Source of the DNA: SIG714 sp045629725
GTDB taxonomy: Bacteria > Bacillota > Clostridia > Oscillospirales > CAG-272
Direction of reading: 5' to 3'
NCBI GenBank assembly: GCA_045629725.1
Contig: JAZQRT010000165.1
Span: 1-13,915 of the forward strand
Length of the DNA: 13,915 nt
The notes under the pieces were generated by a model, which searched no databases, had not been told where the DNA came from, and worked only from the letters and a program-made list of their open reading frames with translations. This document shows, one piece after another, positions 7,464 through 13,915 of the stretch. The number at the start of each line of letters is the position of its first letter. Position 1 is the stretch's first letter. The position numbers were made by a program, and so were the translations under genes.

Positions 7464-7498
7464 GAAGGGATAAAGATAAGCAATGTTTTTATCCCTTT
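7464..7498 (+). promoter_or_regulatory. Hairpin between lipoprotein and permease genes, next to the permease ribosome binding site
   Basis: GAAGGGATAAA (7464-7474) pairs with TTTATCCCTTT (7488-7498): 10 Watson-Crick pairs and one G-U, with a 13-base loop. No T run follows. It ends 2 bases before the very strong ribosome binding site AAAAGGAGGA (7501-7510). It may stabilise the upstream mRNA end or tune permease translation. Its role is inference. Confidence 0.5.
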
Positions 7499-7516
7499 CA
7501 AAAAGGAGGAACACAT

Positions 7517-9937
7517 ATGAAGCTTGTGGGATATGAATTTAAAAAAATGCTCAGAGGGCGTTATGTTCCTGTGCTTCTTGCGGTTTTGATGGCTATTATG
7601 GGAGCACTGTCTTTTGTCAGAGCTACTGAGGTGAAAAAAGAGCGTCAGAATACCGAGTTAATGATTACGGTATATGAAGATTATCTATCATCGCCCGAGG
7701 ATATCACAAACTATTTAAAAGAGATTGAAGCATTTGAGGAAGAACAGTCACGTCTTTTTCTGGATGCGGTACTTTCGGGAAACGAGGAAAGCTATGAGCC
7801 TGTGAAAAAAACGTGGAAGTATACGGCGTCAACCTCTGCAAATGCTGAAAAAGCATTGCTTTATGAGGTGATATCTGCCAAGATTGAAAATGAAGACTAT
7901 ATAAACAGTATAGAAAAAGTTATCGAAACGAATGAAAGAAAGCTTTTGGGGTATGAGGCAAACGGAATAGCAAAGGATTCTTTTTTGTATGGATATACCG
8001 AGTATACTATCTCTGTTTACAAGAATTTCCTTGAAAAACAGATCACTCCCGATTTTGAATATACCTATGGCTGGCAGGATTATTTTGAATACAGCGAGGG
8101 AAATATACTTCCGTTTTTGGGTATTATCGTCGTGGTGAGCGCAATTTTTTTAGGTGATAAATCCTGCGGATTTTACTTTGTAATGTCGGTGCAAAAAAAC
8201 GGAAGAGGGAAAAGCATAAAGGCAAAAATTATACTTTCGGTTTTGCTCAGTATAGTGATAAGCATCTTGTTTTCACTGATATCCTTTGGGGTATTTCATG
8301 GAGTTTTGGGAATGTCAAACCACAAAAATGCAGTCCAAGCACTTGAAAGCTTCCGTTTTGTTCCCTACGAGCTCACAATTTTCGAATATTTTTGTCTTTT
8401 TGTATTTTTCAAAGCATTGGTTTTATCGTTTTTCTCAGGTGCGGTTGCCGTTTTATCATCTTTTTTAAATAATTATGCGGCTGTATATTTTTTGTCCTCG
8501 GGATTGATAGGTGCAAATATTTTTATATATGCCTATAACAACCTTAATAACACTGGCTTTTTAAAGGTAAACAATCTCTTTTCGCTATACGGAGTAAACG
8601 GATTGTTTTCCAGAGTTCGGGCTTATGATGTGTTTGGCTGTGTTTGGGATAACTTGGCGATCATTATCCCTGCTTTGGTTCTGCTCTTTGGAATGTTCGT
8701 TTTTGGTATCTACTTGTCATATCATTCCAAATCATCGGCAAGGACCTATAATTTCAAGCTTCCTGTTTGTTTTGAAAAGATACTGAAAAGAAACCGCAAG
8801 AAAAAAAGATACGTAGGTTCTGTGAACGTGTTTAATTATGAAGCTTATAAAATGTTTTCTTCCGTTTGGATAATAATTGCCGCCGCGGTGTGTATGCTCG
8901 GGTGTTTGTATATTTCTCAAAACAGATATGACGTGGAAATGTCCTATACCGATGCGGTATACAATAACTATATGGATATCCTGTCAGGAGAGGCAAGTGT
9001 TGAAAAGACAGAATTTATAAAAAGCGAAAGAGCAAGAATAAACGATATTATATCAAAAAAGCCGTCAATGCAGGAAAAGTATGCAAGCAAAGAAATAAGC
9101 GGGGCGGAATATTCTGATTATATGGAGGAATATTATAACGCCGAGGCGCTGTCCGAGGCATTCAGGGTAGTGGAAGCAAGAGCCTTTGAAATAGATGAGT
9201 ATAAGCTGAAAAACGGAAGGAATATTTGGTTTGTGCACGAACTCGGATATGATATTTATTTTGGCAATTTCTTTAATATCCCTTTGTTTGCTCTTATAAT
9301 CATACTGTGCTTTGGTGTGTTTACAGTGGAATACAAAAGCAATTCAAGGGGCGGCAGCTTCTACGTTATTATGTCAAGTACAAAAAAAGGCAGGGCAAAG
9401 ACCTTCGGTATGAAATACGCTTTGTCAACGGTAACTGTATTACCGATATTTGCTCTTGCCGAGGGGGCGGAATTATATTTCTTTTCTCAAAAGTTCAATT
9501 TTACAGAGCTTTCCGCCCCCGTTGCGTCCATAGACAGATTTTATAGTGTTTCATCCGATCTGACGATCGGCGGATATTTGGCACTTTCAATTTTCATAAG
9601 GCTTGTGGGAACACTGCTTCTTGTATATTTAACGCTTTGTGTTTCACAGCTTGTGAAACGGGTCATACCCTCACTTGCGCTTGTGTCAATAATAACTCTT
9701 GTGCCCTATATCGGATGGACCTTTGGCGGAAGGATCTTAAAAATAATAGATTTCACGGGAGTTTTTGACAGTAATTCCTTGTTTGAATATTCAGCGGAAT
9801 TAACGGGAACGTCAGCAGTATACTTTACAGTAATTTCGGCGTTTGTCGTAATTACCGCAGGTGCTTGTGCAATATCCTTTTGTAAATTTAACAAAATACA
9901 TCTTCGGCATAACGTGAAGGGAAGGGATAAAATATGA
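7517..9937 (+). CDS. ABC-2 type transporter permease, two similar halves in one chain
   Basis: This is the membrane channel of an ABC transporter, probably an exporter. The 806 residues are about twice the size of one ABC-2 permease subunit and show an internal repeat. Half 1 begins with YEFKKML and a helix (about 14-34), has a charged outside domain (about 36-195) and a block of helices (196-404). Half 2 begins with YEAYKMF and a helix (about 449-467), has a second outside domain (468-585) and helices to 789. The segment FYFVMSVQKNGRGK (219-232) of half 1 corresponds to FYVIMSSTKKGRAK (615-628) of half 2. Two halves in one chain would supply both transmembrane halves of the transporter. The start is fixed by AAAAGGAGGA 6 bases upstream. 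The stop overlaps the ATPase start (ATGA), so they are translationally coupled. The cargo is unknown. Confidence 0.88.
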   Translation: MKLVGYEFKKMLRGRYVPVLLAVLMAIMGALSFVRATEVKKERQNTELMITVYEDYLSSPEDITNYLKEIEAFEEEQSRLFLDAVLSGNEESYEPVKKTWKYTASTSANAEKALLYEVISAKIENEDYINSIEKVIETNERKLLGYEANGIAKDSFLYGYTEYTISVYKNFLEKQITPDFEYTYGWQDYFEYSEGNILPFLGIIVVVSAIFLGDKSCGFYFVMSVQKNGRGKSIKAKIILSVLLSIVISILFSLISFGVFHGVLGMSNHKNAVQALESFRFVPYELTIFEYFCLFVFFKALVLSFFSGAVAVLSSFLNNYAAVYFLSSGLIGANIFIYAYNNLNNTGFLKVNNLFSLYGVNGLFSRVRAYDVFGCVWDNLAIIIPALVLLFGMFVFGIYLSYHSKSSARTYNFKLPVCFEKILKRNRKKKRYVGSVNVFNYEAYKMFSSVWIIIAAAVCMLGCLYISQNRYDVEMSYTDAVYNNYMDILSGEASVEKTEFIKSERARINDIISKKPSMQEKYASKEISGAEYSDYMEEYYNAEALSEAFRVVEARAFEIDEYKLKNGRNIWFVHELGYDIYFGNFFNIPLFALIIILCFGVFTVEYKSNSRGGSFYVIMSSTKKGRAKTFGMKYALSTVTVLPIFALAEGAELYFFSQKFNFTELSAPVASIDRFYSVSSDLTIGGYLALSIFIRLVGTLLLVYLTLCVSQLVKRVIPSLALVSIITLVPYIGWTFGGRILKIIDFTGVFDSNSLFEYSAELTGTSAVYFTVISAFVVITAGACAISFCKFNKIHLRHNVKGRDKI

Positions 9938-10806
9938 AATTGATCTTTGATAACGTGTATAAAAGCTACGGACAAACCAAAGCCCTGCAAGGATTTTCAG
10001 CAGAGCTTGAGCCGGGCATCTATGCGCTGCTTGGACCTAACGGCTCGGGAAAATCAACTCTTATGAATATACTGACGGATAACCTAAAAAGGGATAGCGG
10101 TTCAATTCTTTTTGATGGAGAAGAAGTGTTGAAGATGGGTGTGCGTTTTCGGGAAAAGATAGGATTTATGCCGCAATACCCTGGACTGTACGGCAATTTT
10201 ACCGCAGAGCGCTTTTTGTGGTATATGGCAGCCTTGAAGGATATGAAAAAGGAGGCGGCAAGAGTTGAGATACCTAAGATCCTTGAAGAAGTGGAGCTTT
10301 TAGATGTTGCTTACCATAAGATATCATCTTTTTCAGGAGGAATGAAGCAGCGCCTTGCTCTTGCAAGTGCGATACTGGGAGATCCCAAGGTTCTTGTGCT
10401 AGATGAACCCACGGCGGGGCTTGATCCAAAACAAAGAATAGCCATCAGAAATTATATATCAAAAATTGCTTTTGATAAGATCGTAATTATAGCAACTCAC
10501 GTTGTATCGGATGTCGAATATATAGCCAAGGACGTGATAATGCTAAAAAAGGGCGTAATTGCAGATAACGCATCTCCCTCGGCGCTCATTTCAAAAATGG
10601 AGGGAAAGGTTTACGGAGTAACGATGGAGGAAAGTGAGGTCTCCGATTTCCAGAAGAAATACAGGGTGGTCAATATTGTTAAAACCGAGAAAGGGGTTGT
10701 GTGCAGAACACTTTCCGATAGTCCTCCAAATTCCGAATCGGTTTTACTCACCCCGACACTTGAGGATTATTATCTGTACGTTTTCAATGAGGAAAGCGGC
10801 ACTTAG
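9934..10806 (+). CDS. ABC transporter ATP-binding protein
   Basis: This is the cytoplasmic ATPase that powers the permease encoded just upstream. It has the full motif set: Walker A GPNGSGKST (34-42), Q-loop Gln81 (FMPQYPGLYG), signature SSFSGGMKQR (131-140), Walker B VLVLDEPTAGLDP (153-165) and H-loop His189 (ATHVV). The nucleotide-binding domain ends near residue 210. About 80 further residues, including EGKVYGVTMEESE, form the small C-terminal domain common in ABC-2 exporters of the CcmA/BcrA/NatA group. Length 290 is normal for that group. The ATG overlaps the permease stop by four bases, and AAGGGA (9922-9927) is the ribosome binding site. A single ATPase gene with a two-half permease implies an ATPase homodimer. 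Confidence 0.95.
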   Translation: MKLIFDNVYKSYGQTKALQGFSAELEPGIYALLGPNGSGKSTLMNILTDNLKRDSGSILFDGEEVLKMGVRFREKIGFMPQYPGLYGNFTAERFLWYMAALKDMKKEAARVEIPKILEEVELLDVAYHKISSFSGGMKQRLALASAILGDPKVLVLDEPTAGLDPKQRIAIRNYISKIAFDKIVIIATHVVSDVEYIAKDVIMLKKGVIADNASPSALISKMEGKVYGVTMEESEVSDFQKKYRVVNIVKTEKGVVCRTLSDSPPNSESVLLTPTLEDYYLYVFNEESGT

Positions 10807-10842
10807 TATAAAGAATTTGAAATGAAAAACGGAGAGATCAAT

Positions 10843-11640
10843 ATGAAAAAAATATTAAGTATTATGACGACATCACTTTTGCTGTTAAGTGCATTATTAA
10901 TGGCTGGTTGTACAGTTAATAATCCGTCTTTAAAAGACACGGTAAACCCGACTTGCACTAGAGAAACGACGTCGAATACAGAGGTAACTTCAGATAATAC
11001 TGTCGAGGACACTTTACCCCCTTCTACAGTGCAAACAGAGCCAATTTATACGATAAAAAAATTGGAATTGCCTATGGAACAAGATTATCAAATTTTGGTA
11101 CTGGATACCTATGTTTTGAAATACAAAAAGGGTTATACAACTCCAAGTGTGAACCTTATGCCAGTGAGTGCCTTGATTAGTTATAAAGGACCGCTTAGAT
11201 ATCCTAAGGAGGAAGATATAGTACTGCCGGATGTTGCAACCGTGCCGGTTGGATATTCTTATGATAGTACCAAGTTTAAAAAATCTTATACTACAGATTA
11301 TTCTAACTACTGGTCTTCAGTTTTTACATCTTTAAAGGGTGAGGCATATTATATCAAATTGGAGCAAAAAATTCATTCGATTTATGGATTCCTTGATTAT
11401 AGTGAGTATATTACTCCCTATATTGTGCAAACTGACAAATTTAAAGGAGTAATTCTAGAAAATAAAGCAGGAGTGGATTTTCAAGGCGGAGTTGCGACAT
11501 CTTACCAACTTATTTTGGATGATGGAAAATTTACTTTTCAATTTCACGGGAAAGGTGTATCTATGGAAGACTTAATTAACATGGCAAACAGTATGGATTT
11601 GCATCCTCCCAAAGGAAGTTATTTAGAACCTGAATTATAA
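10843..11640 (+). CDS. Lipoprotein of a tandem pair, first copy
   Basis: This 265-residue protein is predicted to be lipid-anchored and extracellular. The signal peptide MKKILSIMTTSLLLLSALLMAGC ends in the acceptor Cys23; a methionine at -3 of the lipobox is slightly atypical. A Thr/Ser-rich linker runs to about residue 66, followed by a compact domain with many Tyr and Lys residues. The C-terminal part (YQLILDDGKFTFQFHGKG, then MEDLINMANSM) resembles the end of DUF4367-type domains, but only weakly. I start it at 10843 because GGAGAG (10831-10836) is 6 bases upstream, exactly as in the second copy; an in-frame ATG at 10822 is less likely. It follows the ATPase by 36 bases and probably shares its transcript. 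The function is unknown; an accessory or self-protection role for the exporter is conceivable. Confidence 0.78.
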   Translation: MKKILSIMTTSLLLLSALLMAGCTVNNPSLKDTVNPTCTRETTSNTEVTSDNTVEDTLPPSTVQTEPIYTIKKLELPMEQDYQILVLDTYVLKYKKGYTTPSVNLMPVSALISYKGPLRYPKEEDIVLPDVATVPVGYSYDSTKFKKSYTTDYSNYWSSVFTSLKGEAYYIKLEQKIHSIYGFLDYSEYITPYIVQTDKFKGVILENKAGVDFQGGVATSYQLILDDGKFTFQFHGKGVSMEDLINMANSMDLHPPKGSYLEPEL

Positions 11641-11689
11641 TGGAATGAAGCTTAAACTAATTTTATAATACAAAAATGGAGAGATCAGT

Positions 11690-12472
11690 ATGAAAAAAAT
11701 ATTAAGAATTATAACGATATCACTTTTTCTGTTAAATGCATTATTGATTGCTGGTTGTACAGTTAATAATACTTCATTAAAAGACACGGAAACTCCGATT
11801 TGCACAGGAGAAACGCCATCGAATACAGAGGTAACTGCAGATAATACTGCAAAGAGCACTTTGCCTCCTTCTACAGTGCAAACAGAACTGAGTTATAGGA
11901 TAAAAAAAATGGAATTGCCTATGAAATCGGATTGTTTTGTTCGGATTTTTGAAATGTATCTATTGGAGTATAAGAAAAATTATACAAGCCCTAATATTAG
12001 TCTTAACCCTATATCAAGTTATGTTGGATACAAAGGCTCTAAAGAATTTCCGAGTGAGGAAGATATAGTTTTACCATCTTCAGACTCTTTGCCCAAGGGA
12101 TATTCTTATGTTGCTACTGAGTTTCGCAAGGAAACAATAGATTGTTACAGTTATTGGGTGTCAAATTTTTCTTCTAATAATGAAGAGGAATATACTATTT
12201 GGTTGAATCAGTATATTCACTCGTTTGAGGTGAAATTGAGCTACAGTGAAAACATTATTACTTATTTAGTGGAAACAAAAAAATATAAAGGCATTATATT
12301 GGAACATCAAGTTAAAAAAGTTTCTGTAACGGCATATACCCTTTTTTTTGATGATGGTGAATTTACTTATTGCTTGCAAGGGAAGAATTTGCCTATGGAA
12401 GCTTTGATTAAGATAGCAAACGATATGGATTTGCACCCTCCAAGAGAATATTATCTGGAACCCGAATTATAA
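11690..12472 (+). CDS. Lipoprotein of a tandem pair, second copy
   Basis: This is a 260-residue paralogue of the preceding lipoprotein, 49 bases downstream with the same ribosome binding site arrangement (GGAGAG at 11678-11683). The signal peptide ends in LLIAGC (Cys23). Its first 78 residues match the first copy at 58 positions by hand count. The middle is far less similar, and the C-terminus is similar again (DMDLHPP and YLEPEL). Shared middle landmarks include EEDIVLP, GYSY and KYKG/KFKG, so both fold alike. Low identity in the exposed domain next to a well-kept signal and linker suggests duplication with diversification. The function is unknown. It is the last gene of the run before a set of hairpins. 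Confidence 0.78.
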   Translation: MKKILRIITISLFLLNALLIAGCTVNNTSLKDTETPICTGETPSNTEVTADNTAKSTLPPSTVQTELSYRIKKMELPMKSDCFVRIFEMYLLEYKKNYTSPNISLNPISSYVGYKGSKEFPSEEDIVLPSSDSLPKGYSYVATEFRKETIDCYSYWVSNFSSNNEEEYTIWLNQYIHSFEVKLSYSENIITYLVETKKYKGIILEHQVKKVSVTAYTLFFDDGEFTYCLQGKNLPMEALIKIANDMDLHPPREYYLEPEL

Positions 12473-12499
12473 TAGAATGCAGTTTAATTTATGATCAAT

Positions 12500-12543
12500 A
12501 ACCGTCCGATGTGCTTTTACACATCGGATGGTTGAATTGTTTT
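12500..12543 (+). terminator. Hairpin terminator after the lipoprotein pair
   Basis: A 14-bp stem (12500-12513 with 12520-12533; core TCCGATGTG/CACATCGGA, one G-U pair) with a 6-base loop is followed by GAATTGTTTT. It lies 27 bases after the last lipoprotein stop. The T run is interrupted, so termination may be partial. Confidence 0.75.
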
Positions 12544-12567
12544 ATTGGCAGTCAAAATAAAAAAATC

Positions 12568-12607
12568 AGCTGTAAAAACACTGAAAAGTTTTTACAGCTT
12601 GTTTGTT
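12568..12607 (+). terminator. Second hairpin terminator
   Basis: A perfect 12-bp inverted repeat AGCTGTAAAAAC (12568-12579) / GTTTTTACAGCT (12588-12599) with an 8-base loop is followed by TGTTTGTT. It backs up the hairpin just upstream. Its A-rich left flank could serve the opposite strand. Confidence 0.7.
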
Positions 12608-12610
12608 ACT

Positions 12611-12706
12611 TTATAGGAAATTACTCTGTTTTGGAGTAAAAACAATTTTTAAAAGGCGCACTCGTGAGGAGTGCACCTTTACGCTGCAGCCGAGGGCTGC
12701 TTTTTT
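12611..12706. repeat. Intergenic repeat, copy B (~95 bp), forming terminators between convergent genes
   Basis: This matches copy A at 5871-5966. It contains two hairpins. Hairpin 1 is 12652-12663 with 12669-12680 (12 bp, one C-A mismatch on the + strand that becomes a T-G wobble on the minus strand). Hairpin 2 is GCAGCC (12686-12691) / GGCTGC (12695-12700) followed by six T, a classic + strand terminator. Read on the minus strand, hairpin 1 is followed by TTTT and would terminate the aconitase transcript. The element therefore looks like a two-way terminator here. Confidence 0.8.
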
Positions 12707-13915
12707 ATTTCTCTCTTGTATAAGGAAGGAGTCCGCCCGCTGTGAGAATATCTATCTGACGCTCAGTAAATGAGCATACAAGGGGGATCTCTGCGCCTGT
12801 TGTTGTGTCTTTAAGAGTGATATTGCCGCTCTTAACGCCCTCGAAAACGTCTGTAAGCTCAAGCTTATCTTCTTGAGTGAGCTTTTCATAGTCCTCGGGA
12901 TTTTTGAAGGTGAGGGGGATGATTCCCGCATTTATAAGGTTTGCCGCGTGGATTCTTGCAAAGCTCTTGGCAATTACGGCGCGTACACCGAGATAAAGGG
13001 GAACAAGAGCCGCGTGTTCACGGGATGAGCCCTGACCGTAGTTTTCACCGCCGACGATGAAGGTAGAGCCGTTGGCAAGTGCTTTTTCTGCAAAGTTCTC
13101 ATCACACACTCCAAAGCAGAACTTGGAAAGATAGGGAATATTTGAACGGTAGGGAAGTATCTTTGCGCCTGCGGGCATAATGTGGTCCGTGGTGATATTG
13201 TCGCCGACCTTTAAAGTAAGGGTTGCGGATATCGTGTCCGTCATGGGATTACTGTTGGGGAAGGGCTTGATGTTGGGACCGCGGAGGATCTCTACCTCGT
13301 GGGCTTTATCCTCACTTTCGGGAAGGATGATCGCGCTGTCGTTGATCTTGAATTTTTCGGGCATTTCAATGCTTTCATATTCTTCAAGATCGGTAGGATC
13401 TGCGATAACTCCCTTTATTGCGCTGATCGCCGCAAGCTCGGGGGAAACGAGGTAAACGGAGGCATCTCTGGTTCCGCTTCTGCCTTCAAAATTACGGTTG
13501 AAGGTTCTGAGGGAAACACCGCCCGAATTGGGAGAGAATCCCATACCGATGCAAGGACCGCAAGCACATTCAAGAATTCTTGCTCCTGCGTCGATCATAT
13601 CGGAAAGCGCACCGCACTCGGAGAGCATGGTGAGCACTTGACGTGAACCGGGGGAGATGGAAAGACTAACGGAGTCCTTGACCTTTTTGCCCTTGAGAAT
13701 GGAGGCAACTCTCAGCATATCGCGAAGTGATGAGTTTGTACAAGAGCCGATACATACCTGATCAACCTTGATACCCTTGAGCTCCTCTGCGCTCTTGATA
13801 TTATCGGGGCTGTGAGGACAAGCCAAGAGTGGCTTAAGCTCGGACAAATTGATGTCGATGATTCTATCGTATTCAGCATCAGGATCACTTTCAAGTGGAA
13901 CATATGCATCCCCTC
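12705..13915 (-). CDS. Aconitate hydratase, C-terminal part, 5' end outside window
   Basis: This is the [4Fe-4S] enzyme that isomerises citrate and isocitrate in the cytoplasm, feeding 2-oxoglutarate and glutamate synthesis. The frame is open to the window edge, giving about 402 residues; the first visible ones are GDAYVPLESDPDAEYDRI, so the leucine at 13845-13847 is not a start. The cluster cysteines are visible in CIGSCTNSS and in CACGPCIGMG (a C-x2-C pair). The C-terminal swivel domain follows in the same chain, with GDNITTDHIMPAG, GGENYGQGSSREHAA and FARIHAANLINAGIIPL. Catalytic and swivel domains in one chain separate it from LeuC/LeuD isopropylmalate isomerase, which are two proteins. 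The spacing looks like the compact ~640-residue aconitase of the Aquifex-type group, though only about 60% is visible. The stop codon lies inside the T run of the opposite-strand terminator. Confidence 0.93.
   Translation of the reverse strand, partial: GDAYVPLESDPDAEYDRIIDINLSELKPLLACPHSPDNIKSAEELKGIKVDQVCIGSCTNSSLRDMLRVASILKGKKVKDSVSLSISPGSRQVLTMLSECGALSDMIDAGARILECACGPCIGMGFSPNSGGVSLRTFNRNFEGRSGTRDASVYLVSPELAAISAIKGVIADPTDLEEYESIEMPEKFKINDSAIILPESEDKAHEVEILRGPNIKPFPNSNPMTDTISATLTLKVGDNITTDHIMPAGAKILPYRSNIPYLSKFCFGVCDENFAEKALANGSTFIVGGENYGQGSSREHAALVPLYLGVRAVIAKSFARIHAANLINAGIIPLTFKNPEDYEKLTQEDKLELTDVFEGVKSGNITLKDTTTGAEIPLVCSFTERQIDILTAGGLLPYTREK

Noticed and set aside
10822..10842. Earlier start codon (10822) for the first small lipoprotein
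   Set aside because: The second copy starts at the equivalent of 10843 with the same GGAGAG spacing, and the extra seven residues would disturb the signal peptide.
10803..11012. Minus-strand reading frames with similar translations opposite both small lipoprotein N-termini (10803-11012 and 11635-11859)
   Set aside because: Their similarity to each other is a by-product of the + strand paralogy; neither has a ribosome binding site or a recognisable domain.
10843..12472. Interpretation of the lipoprotein pair as one gene split by a frameshift
   Set aside because: Each copy has its own ribosome binding site, signal peptide and complete C-terminus, so these are two intact paralogues.
12705..13915. 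Isopropylmalate isomerase (LeuC) instead of aconitase
   Set aside because: The swivel domain with GGENYGQGSSREHAA is fused to the cluster-binding domain in one chain, as in aconitase; LeuC and LeuD are separate proteins.

Overview
The window looks like chromosomal DNA of a low-GC, Gram-positive anaerobe of the Clostridia, most like the gut Oscillospiraceae/Ruminococcaceae. The reasons are strong AGGAGG-type ribosome binding sites, sigma-A type promoters (TTGACA/TATAAT, some with extended -10), AT-rich codon use with many ATA codons, lipoprotein signal peptides, and the kinds of proteins encoded. The species call is inference; no rRNA or marker phylogeny is available here. The standard genetic code fits all genes.

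Layout, left to right, all on the + strand until the end. (1) The C-terminal part of a Clp/Hsp100 unfoldase is cut by the left edge and is followed by a hairpin. (2) A consensus promoter drives two tRNA genes, Met(CAT) and Glu(TTC), closed by a 15-bp-stem terminator. (3) A monocistronic XRE-type regulator has its own extended -10 promoter and terminator, and its codon use differs from its neighbours. (4) A two-gene operon, with its own promoter and terminator, encodes a membrane-anchored lipase with five predicted transmembrane helices and, one base later, a calcineurin-type metallophosphoesterase without a signal peptide. (5) Next is a run of five co-directional genes: a propeller-like lipoprotein, an 806-residue ABC-2 type permease built of two similar halves, its ABC ATPase (4-base overlap), and two tandem paralogous lipoproteins. 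(6) Several hairpins mark the convergent end. (7) The C-terminal ~400 residues of a [4Fe-4S] aconitate hydratase lie on the minus strand and are cut by the right edge.

How the genes may work together: permease and ATPase clearly form one transporter, probably an exporter. The lipoproteins around it would sit on the outer face of the membrane and may be accessory, immunity or sensor proteins; this is inference from proximity. The lipase and phosphoesterase are translationally close and may act on one lipid-derived substrate, but the positive-inside rule puts the lipase domain outside and the phosphoesterase inside.

The points most worth a second look are a ~95-bp intergenic repeat present twice (5871-5966 and 12611-12706, with a possible third fragment at 1985-1999) that starts just downstream of terminators; the lipoprotein pair whose N-terminal codon differences are mostly amino-acid changing; and the single-chain two-half permease in a lipoprotein-rich locus. 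I see no CRISPR array, transposase, integrase or phage gene.
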